Shown here piece after piece: positions 1 through 6,179 of a stretch of DNA of 6,326 nucleotides. Source of the stretch: Ramlibacter sp. (GTDB lineage Bacteria > Pseudomonadota > Gammaproteobacteria > Burkholderiales > Burkholderiaceae_C); NCBI GenBank assembly GCA_025351615.1, contig JANXVP010000432.1:1-6326 (forward strand), given 5' to 3'. Position numbers and translations under genes: made by a program. Position 1 is the first letter of the stretch; each line of letters opens with the position of its first letter. The notes under the pieces were generated by a model. The model ran no database searches, was not told the origin of the DNA, and was given only the letters and a program-made list of their open reading frames with translations.

Positions 1-19
1 GCGGCGGTGGCGGTGGCGG
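1..19 (-). repeat. alternating CCG/CCA proline codons at the left edge
   Basis: On the minus strand, residues 799-804 of TpsA are six prolines encoded by CCG and CCA, with three of each type interleaved as a near-hexanucleotide repeat. The tract runs off the window. Proline-rich segments near the C-terminus occur in FHA-type proteins. The repeat unit is a multiple of three, so slippage would change length but not frame. Confidence 0.6.
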
Positions 20-2413
20 TAAAATCACGACCGCCGCCAGGATAGTCCCTGTTGTTTTCGTAACAATATTGCAGCAGCCGGTCGGCAGCGCAAAGTTACG
101 GGCGGCTCCACCAGGTGCGATTGGTACAGCTTGCGTGAGAGCAAGGCCGCTGAAGGTGACCGGGACGTTAATTCCAACGGCTGCGGAATCGAACGTGGCA
201 ACACCACCAGGATTCAATGTCACGCCTGCGGGGGCACTCTTCAACAATCCTGTGAGGGTTGCCGTGTTTGTGCCGTCGAAGACCTTGGTAGCCACCTCGG
301 GGAACACCAGCATGAACTGAGTCAACGGGGCGTTGGTCGGAATCAGGCTCCCCGAATAATCCGTCGATCCGCCCGGCAGGTACGAGGTCGCATTGTAGGA
401 AATGGTGATGGGAGCGGGAATCGCGGGCGACTGCCCTGTGACGGTAGGACGGAGCGGGTTGACGGCGCCAATCGGAAGGATCACGGTGCCGCCGTTGCCG
501 CCAGCGCCGGCGGGGTAGCCGCCTATTCCAGGTCCGGTAGCCGCATTGCCGGCGCTCAGTACCAAGCCAGGTGACAGGCCGAGGCTCAAAGCCGGAACAA
601 CGTTGGCGCTCTGGACCAGCGTGATTTTCCCGAAGACGCTCACATCGCGTCCGGCGCACATCGTGATGTTTCCATTGGTCGTCGAAATGGCCCCTGGAGT
701 CCCGAACAGATTGATGTCGCGTCCAGAGCTCAATAGAACGCTCCCCTGGTCCGTCGTAATGGCCGCTCTCACGTTGATATCGCGTCCGCAACACACCGCA
801 AGGTTTCCATTGGTGGCTGAAACTGCGGCGTTTATGTTCACGTCCCCGCCGGCCTTCAATGTCAGTGTCGCCGCAACCCCCGGCGTCCAGGTGAGCGGCG
901 CGGCGATGGTGATATCGCCAAATCCGGTGTTTGGGGGTACTGACGATGGGGTTCCGGATACGCCGTTGTTCGTCGTGGTGATCGTCACGTTAGTGCCGGT
1001 GCCCGTCTCCAACGCAGTTCTGAGGTTGGTGACATTCAAGGTTGACGAGTTCACGCCGGAATTCGGCGCGTAGACGCCCCCGGTCGGCGACACCGGAATG
1101 CCTGCCGTTACGTTACCGTCGATCGTTATATCGGCCGGGTCGAGCAGCCACATGCCGGCTTTGCCGTTTGACGCACTGCCATTGACCCTGATGCCTTCCA
1201 CGTCCAGCCAGTGGCCGGAAGTTTCAATCTGGCCGCCGTCGCCGCCTTGCGCGCCGCCGCGCGCGGTTATGCTGCCGTAGGCACGCGTCGAGTCATTCGA
1301 CCACAGCACGACTGTGCCGCCGCTGCCCTTGGTGATGGCGTCAGCGCTGATCGAGGAGTCCGGGCTCATGTAAGTTGCGGCGGCATTCTGGACGGTGAGG
1401 TTCTTTCCCTGGTAGTCGCCGCCGACAAGTACCGTCCCGCCGCCGGCATCGCCTGAGGCGTTGATCTGCGCGCCGAACAAACCGACGTGATGGCCGGTCA
1501 GCGTCACGCTGCCACCGGATTGGCCCGCTGCGGTTCCCGAAACATCCAGCGTGCCGCCGGCGGTCACCGTGCCGCTTTGCATGTCGGCCAGCAAGACGAT
1601 TTTTCCGTTCCGGCTCGACAGCGTCTGCGCCTGGATCACCCCCGTGTTGTTGACTGCTGTGGACAGCAGGTTACCCGCCGCCTGCGTTGTCATGATCACG
1701 CTGCCGCCATCGGCCTGGACCAGGCCGCCATTGCGCACCAGGGCGTTGACCGCACCTTCGTCGACCTTGACGTTCAGCAGGTTGCCACCCAGCACATCCA
1801 GGGTGATCGCGTTGCCCGCGGCCATGGCCACCGTGCCCAGCCGCGCCGAGATGAGACCCTGATTGCTGACGCTCTTGCCGAGCAGAGCGACATAACCGCC
1901 GTCGGCACGGATCGTCCCCTGATTCACGACCGCGCCCTCACCCGCGCCGCCGAATCTATATTGACCCGCCATGAAGTTGGCATCGGTGATATTCAAAGTG
2001 GAGGCCACCAGCCCGCCGACGTTGACAGAAGCGCCCGTTCCGAACAGCACTCCGTTGGGATTGACCAGGAACACCTTGCCGTTGGCCGAGAGGTTGCCCA
2101 AGATCGCCGAAGGATCGGAACCCAGCACCCGATTCAGCGCAACCGAATTGGCACCGGGCTGCACGAACTGGACGGCTTCGCCAGCAGCAATGCCGAAGCT
2201 CTGCCAGTTGATGGCGGCGTTCTGCGTGGTTTGCGTGATGGTGGTTTTGGTCCCGCCGCCGGTGATGCTGGCGGCACCGGCCGTGACGACGCCGCCGACG
2301 GGCCCGGCAAAGCCGTTCGATGCGAATGCGAGCATCAGGGATACCGCGAGCGCGCGCGGCGCAAAGCTAGTGGTGCCGTTTTTTGTCAAAGCGGGGTGGT
2401 AACTGTAATTCAT
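1..2413 (-). CDS. TpsA exoprotein, filamentous haemagglutinin-type adhesin, 3' end outside window
   Basis: The frame is open from the ATG at 2413-2411 to the left edge: 804 codons, no stop. I translated it by hand. Residues 1-36 look like a Sec signal peptide with a long n-region and a hydrophobic stretch ending near SNGFA. A TPS domain follows (about 37-185) with NPNGVLFG at 118-125; in this family it is recognised by the TpsB POTRA domains and starts folding outside the cell. Next is Gly-rich beta-helix with typical FHA phrases: GGDYQGK (331-337) and WLLDPADITI (422-431). GRD-containing coils lie near 515-605, a YDG-type segment with KVFDGT at 710-715, and six prolines at 799-804. It is the predicted secreted partner of the TpsB encoded 38 bp upstream. 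It is probably a surface or released adhesin; the receptor cannot be read from sequence. No strong Shine-Dalgarno precedes the ATG (only GGGC), so the start rests on the signal peptide. Five cysteines (541, 542, 586, 780, 781) are unusual for a TpsA. Confidence 0.93.
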   Translation of the reverse strand, partial: MNYSYHPALTKNGTTSFAPRALAVSLMLAFASNGFAGPVGGVVTAGAASITGGGTKTTITQTTQNAAINWQSFGIAAGEAVQFVQPGANSVALNRVLGSDPSAILGNLSANGKVFLVNPNGVLFGTGASVNVGGLVASTLNITDANFMAGQYRFGGAGEGAVVNQGTIRADGGYVALLGKSVSNQGLISARLGTVAMAAGNAITLDVLGGNLLNVKVDEGAVNALVRNGGLVQADGGSVIMTTQAAGNLLSTAVNNTGVIQAQTLSSRNGKIVLLADMQSGTVTAGGTLDVSGTAAGQSGGSVTLTGHHVGLFGAQINASGDAGGGTVLVGGDYQGKNLTVQNAAATYMSPDSSISADAITKGSGGTVVLWSNDSTRAYGSITARGGAQGGDGGQIETSGHWLDVEGIRVNGSASNGKAGMWLLDPADITIDGNVTAGIPVSPTGGVYAPNSGVNSSTLNVTNLRTALETGTGTNVTITTTNNGVSGTPSSVPPNTGFGDITIAAPLTWTPGVAATLTLKAGGDVNINAAVSATNGNLAVCCGRDINVRAAITTDQGSVLLSSGRDINLFGTPGAISTTNGNITMCAGRDVSVFGKITLVQSANVVPALSLGLSPGLVLSAGNAATGPGIGGYPAGAGGNGGTVILPIGAVNPLRPTVTGQSPAIPAPITISYNATSYLPGGSTDYSGSLIPTNAPLTQFMLVFPEVATKVFDGTNTATLTGLLKSAPAGVTLNPGGVATFDSAAVGINVPVTFSGLALTQAVPIAPGGAARNFALPTGCCNIVTKTTGTILAAVVILPPPPPP
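599..871 (-). repeat. 21-24-residue GRD repeats in TpsA (beta-helix coils)
   Basis: Four aligned coils carry G-[GR]-D-[IV]-[NS]-[IVL], with the Asp at residues 524, 545, 566 and 590, so spacings are 21, 21 and 24. The last three hold GRD; the first has GGD. At DNA level the plus-strand octamer tcgcgtcc recurs at 645, 717 and 780. The segments at 644-679 and 779-814 match at 29 of 36 bases in exact 135-bp register, which means a 45-residue two-coil unit was duplicated. Such repeats are known in FHA-type exoproteins, where each unit is one turn of a right-handed beta-helix. Confidence 0.8.
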
Positions 2414-2451
2414 GGTGGAGCCCAACTGCTTGTTGCTGTGGTGGAAAACGC

Positions 2452-4125
2452 TCAAAAATACTTGACCAGCTGGACCCAGAAGCGGCCCGACCGGTCTGGC
2501 GACGACAGCGCCCTTTCGCTGCCCAGCTTGCGGGCGTAGTACGCGCGCACCAGGAAGTTGCCAGGGTCGCTCCAGTTGATTCCGACCCCGGCGCCGCTCA
2601 GCGTTCTCCTGTTATCGCCGATGGCCCAGGGATTGCGGTTCACCCGGACACTGCCCGTATCGACGAAGCCTACCAGCTGCATTCGGCCCGGGAGCCGTTC
2701 GGAAAAATTCGGCAGCTGCATCCGGCCCTCGAGGGTCAGCACATAGCCTTCATCCGCATAGGCCTCGCCTTCGGGATAGGCCCGCACAGCATTCATGCCG
2801 CCCAACTCCATCTTTTCGGAGACGTCGAGATTCTTCGAGGCCAGCTGGCCGTTGATGCCGGCGTAGAGCGAGAACGGCCCGCCCAGGCTCTGGACCCGCA
2901 TCGCGTTGAACGACAGCTTGTTGAAATGGCCGTTGCTCTGCGCTGTTGTCGCATCTGCCGCGCGCGCTTCCGGCGTTTCGATGTCCAGCATGCCGGACGA
3001 CCAGGTGAGGCCAAAGCCGCTCTGCCCGCCCCCGCCCAGGGTGTCGCTGTGATCGCCGTAAAGGCTCGTGAGCCACACATGCGACCGCTTGTCCGTCACT
3101 GCGGGGACCGAATCGATCCGGTCCTGGAATCTCTTGGCGTCGTAGCCAAGCTGGACGTATAGGTTGTCGTCGCGCGAGCGGATCAGCGGGTAGCGGCCAA
3201 ACACGCTGGCGATCTGCGCCGTACCGTGCGCGCCGAGGCTTGCGAATTCCTTGCCCAGGCGGTAATCGAGCTTGCTGTAGGCGATGCCGACCTGGCCGCG
3301 GCCGACCTGGAGCTGGTAGGACGCGCGGGCGTATTTCAAGCCCTCGCCAGACGTGAACAAGCGCAGGCTGGCGACATCGCCCAGCCCCAGCGGGTTGTTG
3401 ATGTTGACCGTGGCTCCGACCCGGACCTCGCCGGTGTAGCGGTTGCCTGCGTTGTCCGCATCGATGCTGCCCGACACCCGCTGCCCCGGCGTGACGTCGA
3501 CGATCAGGTCGGAGGTGCCCGGGGACTCGCCTGGAATCAGGGTGGACTTGACGTTCACGCCCGGAAGATCCGACAACAGCAGCAACCGGTTTTCGAGCGG
3601 AGCGACAACGATCGCATCGCCGCTGTTCAGGCCGTCGAGCTGGCGTCGCACGATGCCGTCGGATAGGGTCGAGCCGTTGCGCAAGGTCACGGCCCCGTAC
3701 TGGCCTTCGGTCACGGCGATGGTCACGACGTTGTCCTTGACCTCCTGCTCCGGCAGATAAGCCTGGGCCACGAAGTAGCCGTTGCTCCGGTAGTGGGCGG
3801 TGATCCTCGCCGCCATCTCACGCAGATCGGAGAGCGACAGTTCGCTGCCGGGTTGAAAACCGGTCAGGGCCACCAGTTGGGGCTCGGAGTAGACCCGCGC
3901 GCCCGTGACGCGCAGCGCCCGGACAGTGACTTTCAGCTGGTCGGACGCGCCGCCGCTTGGCGCGGCCTGCGGCTGAATGCGAATTTCAGGCGCGGCGCGA
4001 GGCTGCACGGGCGAAGGCGGAATCTGCTGCATCTGGCCACCCGCGGAGGGCGGTTGCTGCGCCAGCGCAGCCTGGCCCAGGGCCAAGGCCAGGAGCGAGA
4101 ACGGGAAGAAGATGGAACGCGACAT
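2452..4125 (-). CDS. TpsB outer-membrane transporter of two-partner secretion (ShlB/FhaC/HecB family)
   Basis: This 557-aa protein has the family's usual length and layout. It exports the TpsA partner across the outer membrane. A signal peptide (residues 1-22, ending ALA) is followed by a Pro/Gln-rich linker (about 23-62) that occupies the place of the FhaC plug-helix/linker region. POTRA 1 spans about 66-142 and ends in VTEGQY. POTRA 2 spans about 145-215. The 16-strand barrel runs to the end. VRAY at 447-450 is the loop L6 motif that FhaC has as VRGY; alanine in place of glycine is common in relatives as far as I recall. FVDTG (487-491) and a C-terminal phenylalanine (557), expected as a signal for barrel assembly, are present. 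The start ATG follows AGGAT with a short spacer and lies 6 bp after the stop of the small lipoprotein ORF. The tpsA gene follows after 38 bp, so the three genes are probably co-transcribed. The family call is firm; the substrate is inferred from adjacency. Confidence 0.96.
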   Translation of the reverse strand: MSRSIFFPFSLLALALGQAALAQQPPSAGGQMQQIPPSPVQPRAAPEIRIQPQAAPSGGASDQLKVTVRALRVTGARVYSEPQLVALTGFQPGSELSLSDLREMAARITAHYRSNGYFVAQAYLPEQEVKDNVVTIAVTEGQYGAVTLRNGSTLSDGIVRRQLDGLNSGDAIVVAPLENRLLLLSDLPGVNVKSTLIPGESPGTSDLIVDVTPGQRVSGSIDADNAGNRYTGEVRVGATVNINNPLGLGDVASLRLFTSGEGLKYARASYQLQVGRGQVGIAYSKLDYRLGKEFASLGAHGTAQIASVFGRYPLIRSRDDNLYVQLGYDAKRFQDRIDSVPAVTDKRSHVWLTSLYGDHSDTLGGGGQSGFGLTWSSGMLDIETPEARAADATTAQSNGHFNKLSFNAMRVQSLGGPFSLYAGINGQLASKNLDVSEKMELGGMNAVRAYPEGEAYADEGYVLTLEGRMQLPNFSERLPGRMQLVGFVDTGSVRVNRNPWAIGDNRRTLSGAGVGINWSDPGNFLVRAYYARKLGSERALSSPDRSGRFWVQLVKYF

Positions 4126-4136
4126 AGGATCCTATG
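4123..4136. repeat. 14-bp perfect palindrome spanning the lipoprotein stop and tpsB start
   Basis: CATAGGATCCTATG reads the same on both strands. On the minus strand it holds the TAG stop of the small lipoprotein, the AGGA that serves as the tpsB Shine-Dalgarno, and the tpsB ATG. The ribosome binding site is thus complementary to the bases just before the start codon. Without a loop it cannot fold fully on itself, but a partial hairpin or a dimer is possible. The arrangement would suit translational coupling between the two genes. Confidence 0.6.
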
Positions 4137-4260
4137 CCAGACTGGTTTTGGGGACAACGAGTCTGGCGCAACCGGCCAGAAGAAGCCCTGCACTGAGGAG
4201 AGTGGCAAGTCGGCGGGCCACGCGTCGGGAAGCGTTGCTGGCAATACGGTGATCAGGCAT
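4132..4260 (-). CDS. small predicted lipoprotein heading the TPS operon
   Basis: A 42-codon ORF starts at the ATG 4260-4258 and ends with TAG at 4134-4132, six bases before the tpsB start. The N-terminus is rich in arginine (R5, R12, R13, R16, R17), followed by a hydrophobic segment (about 18-30) and the lipobox L28-A29-G30-C31. Signal peptidase II cleavage before Cys31 would leave only 12 residues (CARLVVPKTSLA). There is no Asp at +2, so under the E. coli Lol rule it would go to the outer membrane. A modest Shine-Dalgarno (AAGAGA, near 4266-4272) precedes the ATG. An internal GTG at codon 14 would give a tidier signal peptide but has no ribosome binding site. I recognise no family. Size and build recall entericidins and bacteriocin-release lipoproteins, but that is analogy only. 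It could instead be a leader peptide coupling translation into tpsB. Confidence 0.62.
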   Translation of the reverse strand: MPDHRIASNASRRVARRLATLLSAGLLLAGCARLVVPKTSLA

Positions 4261-4332
4261 AGGATTTCTCTTTTTTAAATGAACGCAACTTTCATACTTC
4301 CTTCATGCTGCGCCCGCGCCAACGAACATTAC

Positions 4333-4346
4333 TTGATGCAGATCAA
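4333..4346. promoter_or_regulatory. FNR/Anr/FixK-type binding site
   Basis: TTGATGCAGATCAA is a perfect match to the TTGAT-N4-ATCAA consensus of the oxygen- or nitric-oxide-sensing CRP/FNR family. It lies in the only sizeable intergenic gap. Its centre (4339.5) is about 80 bases upstream of the lipoprotein ATG and about 200 bases past the crotonase stop, so it would serve the TPS operon. No clear -10 hexamer sits at the class II distance; the nearest candidates are CATGAA (4307-4302) and TATGAA (4296-4291), both further away than ideal. The site could therefore activate from another position or repress. A perfect 10-base match in a 281-bp gap is unlikely by chance but not impossible. Confidence 0.55.
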
Positions 4347-4357
4347 CGGGACCATAA

Positions 4358-4377
4358 GGCGCGGTTACCGTCGCGCC
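4358..4377. repeat. GC-rich inverted repeat beside the FNR-like box
   Basis: GGCGCG and CGCGCC are perfectly complementary 6-base arms around GTTACCGT. The repeat ends 11 bases from the FNR-like palindrome, on its upstream side for the TPS operon. No T-run flanks it on either strand, so it is not terminator-like. It could be an operator half-site pair or simply a product of G+C-rich sequence. Confidence 0.3.
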
Positions 4378-4514
4378 GCGCGCGCAGCCTCTCGTCCACA
4401 CCTCTCGAAAAACTGTACATGAGCTTCGCCTTTTTGTATGTAGGTGACCGAACATAGTGGCTATCAGTCGTCAATTTGCCGAAATTCCGCTCGGCACAGT
4501 GGAATGGAATGCTA

Positions 4515-4530
4515 CCCGACCCGGCTCGGG
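4515..4530 (-). terminator. weak hairpin after the crotonase gene
   Basis: CCCGA and TCGGG form a 5-bp stem around a 6-base loop, 11 bases after the crotonase stop codon. No T-run follows (the sequence continues TAGCATTCC), so it is a poor intrinsic terminator. It may be an RNA 3'-end structure or chance. Confidence 0.25.
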
Positions 4531-4541
4531 AACCTGTTGAG

Positions 4542-5306
4542 CTACAGCCCGGAAAAATCAGGCTTGCGCTTGTTCATGAAGGCGCCGAAGGCCTCCCTGG
4601 CGGCCGGTTCGCCCAGCATGCGGCCGAAGCTGGTGCCCTCCTGCGCCATCTGCTCAAGCACCTGGCGCTGCGTGCCCATCTTCATCAGGCGCTTGGTTTC
4701 GGCCAGCGACGAATGCGGCTTGACCGCGAGCTTGCGGGCGATCGACCGGGCCACGCCGTTGGCTTCCATCGGCGGCACCACACGGTTGACGAGGCCAACC
4801 TCGAGCGCCGCCTCGGCCATGAAAGGCTCACCGAGCAGCAGCGCTTCGGCCGCGCGGTGGTAGCCGAGCATCTGCGGCACCAGCAGGCTGGCTGCCGCTT
4901 CGGGGCACAGGCCGAGGTTCACGAAGGGCATCGAAAAGGCAGCGTTGTCGCCGGCATAGACGAAATCGCAATGGAACAGCATGGTGGTTCCGATGCCCAC
5001 CGCCGGCCCGCAGACAGCCGCAACCAGCGGTTTGGGAAAGCCCGCAATGCCGCGCAGGAAGCGAAACACCGGCGAGTCCTGGCCTGACGGTGGCTGGTTG
5101 AGGAAGTCGCCGATGTCGTTGCCGGCGCAAAACACCGTCTCGTGCCCTTGCAGCACTGCAACGCGGATCGCCGCATCTTTTTCGGCCTGCTCGATGGCAT
5201 CGGCCAGCACGGCGTACATGGCGGACGTGATCGAGTTCTTGCGCTCCAGCCGGTTCAGCGTGATGGTCATCACGCCGTCTTCGATGTGGGTGAGCACATG
5301 GTTCAT
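4542..5306 (-). CDS. crotonase-fold enoyl-CoA hydratase/isomerase family protein, probably delta3,delta2-enoyl-CoA isomerase-like
   Basis: This 254-aa protein has the normal length for a single-domain crotonase (COG1024 type). CoA-binding and first oxyanion-hole segment: FCAGNDIGDF, residues 59-68. Second oxyanion segment: CGPAVGIGTT, 99-108. By my alignment to rat mitochondrial hydratase, Glu144 is replaced by Thr108 and Glu164 by Phe128, so the water-activating pair is missing. The segment NLGLCPEAAAS (130-140) places Glu136 where peroxisomal delta3,delta2-enoyl-CoA isomerases keep their single catalytic acid. Shifting a 3-enoyl-CoA double bond to position 2 is therefore more likely than hydration. 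The C-terminal helices (about 200-254) are the usual CoA-binding and oligomerisation part. The start ATG has a good Shine-Dalgarno (AAGGA, six bases away). It is the last gene of the thiolase-thioesterase-crotonase set. The true substrate is unknown. Confidence 0.92.
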   Translation of the reverse strand: MNHVLTHIEDGVMTITLNRLERKNSITSAMYAVLADAIEQAEKDAAIRVAVLQGHETVFCAGNDIGDFLNQPPSGQDSPVFRFLRGIAGFPKPLVAAVCGPAVGIGTTMLFHCDFVYAGDNAAFSMPFVNLGLCPEAAASLLVPQMLGYHRAAEALLLGEPFMAEAALEVGLVNRVVPPMEANGVARSIARKLAVKPHSSLAETKRLMKMGTQRQVLEQMAQEGTSFGRMLGEPAAREAFGAFMNKRKPDFSGL

Positions 5307-5310
5307 GGCA

Positions 5311-5317
5311 TTTCCTT
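5311..5317 (-). promoter_or_regulatory. ribosome binding site of the crotonase gene
   Basis: AAGGAAA on the minus strand lies just upstream of the ATG at 5306-5304, with six bases between AAGGA and the start. It supports this start codon over in-frame alternatives and independent translation after the 52-bp gap from the thioesterase stop. Confidence 0.7.
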
Positions 5318-5358
5318 GATGAATTGGAGCCGGTCCTGGCCCCGGAACATGTGGCCGT

Positions 5359-6168
5359 TCATTCCTTGTAGTACACGACCTGGTGCGTCGTCACCAGCAG
5401 CTCGCCAGCTTCGTTCCACAGCTGCGCCGTCTGGTCGAAAAAGCCGTTGCGAAATGCCTGCGCCTGGGTCTGGCCGAGCAGGTAGCCGGTGCCGGTCGCC
5501 TTCAGCAGCGCCTGGTCGGCATGGAAGTAGATTGTCATCGACACGGTGCCGATCGGCACCAGCAGCGGACGCCTGCGCCAGACGCGCGGAAAAAACACGT
5601 CGGAGAGCGCGGTGAGGGACGCAAAGTCGAGCGGCCGCGGTGGATTGTCGCGAAACCACAGCCGGGTGCGGCTGGTGCCTTGATCCTGCCCGTTCCATTC
5701 GGACGGGATCGAGCCTTCGACAAAACGCATCTCGTAGCGCTTGACCCATTCCACCCGGTCCATGCCCTGCGTCCGGGGCACGGCGGCGGGGACCGGGACC
5801 TCGGGCATGGAATGTTCGTCCGCGCTCCAGGTATCGCGGCGCAGGCCAAAGAAGGCCGTTGCCGTCAACACCGTTTCGCCGCCCTGCTGCATTTCGATGA
5901 CCCAGTGCTGCGTGGAGCGGTTGGTACGGGCCGGCCTGGCGGTCACCGTGAAACGCCCTTCGGACAACGCGGCTGCGAAGTTCACCGTCAATGCGATCGG
6001 GTCGCCCAGCCGCTTCGGATGCAGCAACACCGCGTTGAGGGCCTGGGCCGCGGTCATGCCGCCGAAAGGCCCGATCATGTTCCCGTAGGCGGCGCTGGTG
6101 CGGCCCTGCCAGACACCGTCGCCCGCCGGCTCCAGCAGCACGGCCTCGTCGAAAGCATGTTCAATCAT
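5359..6168 (-). CDS. acyl-CoA thioesterase, TesB-like double hotdog
   Basis: This 269-aa protein hydrolyses acyl-CoA to free acid and CoA. The N-terminal hotdog (about 1-110) contains YGNMIGPFGGMTAAQAL (28-44), the region that forms the long hotdog helix. The C-terminal hotdog spans about 165-269. Aligning to E. coli TesB, the triad Asp204/Thr228/Gln278 falls on Asp190 (in ALSDVFF), Thr208 (in GTVSMTIYFH) and Gln263 (in TTHQVV), so the active site looks intact. It is slightly shorter than TesB and matches the broad 'thioesterase family protein' group. The ATG lies 11 bp after the thiolase stop, with GGTGA as a Shine-Dalgarno, which points to one transcript. Acting beside a thiolase and an enoyl-CoA isomerase, it may release blocked or excess acyl-CoA and free CoA. 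Chain-length preference cannot be read from sequence. Confidence 0.9.
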   Translation of the reverse strand: MIEHAFDEAVLLEPAGDGVWQGRTSAAYGNMIGPFGGMTAAQALNAVLLHPKRLGDPIALTVNFAAALSEGRFTVTARPARTNRSTQHWVIEMQQGGETVLTATAFFGLRRDTWSADEHSMPEVPVPAAVPRTQGMDRVEWVKRYEMRFVEGSIPSEWNGQDQGTSRTRLWFRDNPPRPLDFASLTALSDVFFPRVWRRRPLLVPIGTVSMTIYFHADQALLKATGTGYLLGQTQAQAFRNGFFDQTAQLWNEAGELLVTTHQVVYYKE

Positions 6169-6179
6169 TCGTCACCCGT

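Larger units (their letters stand above)
4261..4541. other. intergenic region between acyl-CoA genes and TPS operon
   Basis: This 281-bp stretch has no ORF that I would call. It contains the end of the acyl-CoA transcription unit (a weak hairpin), a GC-rich inverted repeat, the FNR-like box, and an AT-rich stretch next to the lipoprotein start (TTTAAAAAAGAGAAA on the minus strand). It must contain the TPS promoter if that operon is transcribed on its own. I examined it for TTGACA/TATAAT pairs and found only poorly spaced partial matches, for example TTGACG followed by TATGTT after 12 bases, so no promoter is called. Confidence 0.7.

Noticed and set aside
168..794. A 208-codon minus-strand frame overlapping the tpsA 3' part
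   Set aside because: It is out of frame with tpsA and its peptide has no recognisable domain. The tpsA frame is continuous through this stretch with GRD repeats and a YDG motif, so there is no frameshift to explain.
1487..2539. A 350-codon open frame on the plus strand
   Set aside because: It lies antisense to tpsA and the end of tpsB. The peptide is rich in Arg, His, Gln and Ala with no recognisable domain, as expected for a G+C-rich shadow, while the minus-strand frame gives clear FHA motifs.
4281..4300. TTTCATA and ATGAA/TTCAT repeats resembling a BvgA heptad or operator
   Set aside because: There is only one heptad-like match and the inverted arms are five bases with mismatched centres. 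That is too weak to call in an AT-rich leader.
4453..4475. TTGACG followed by TATGTT on the minus strand as a sigma70 promoter
   Set aside because: The spacer is about 12 bases, well below the 16-18 needed, and no other hexamer pairs with either element.
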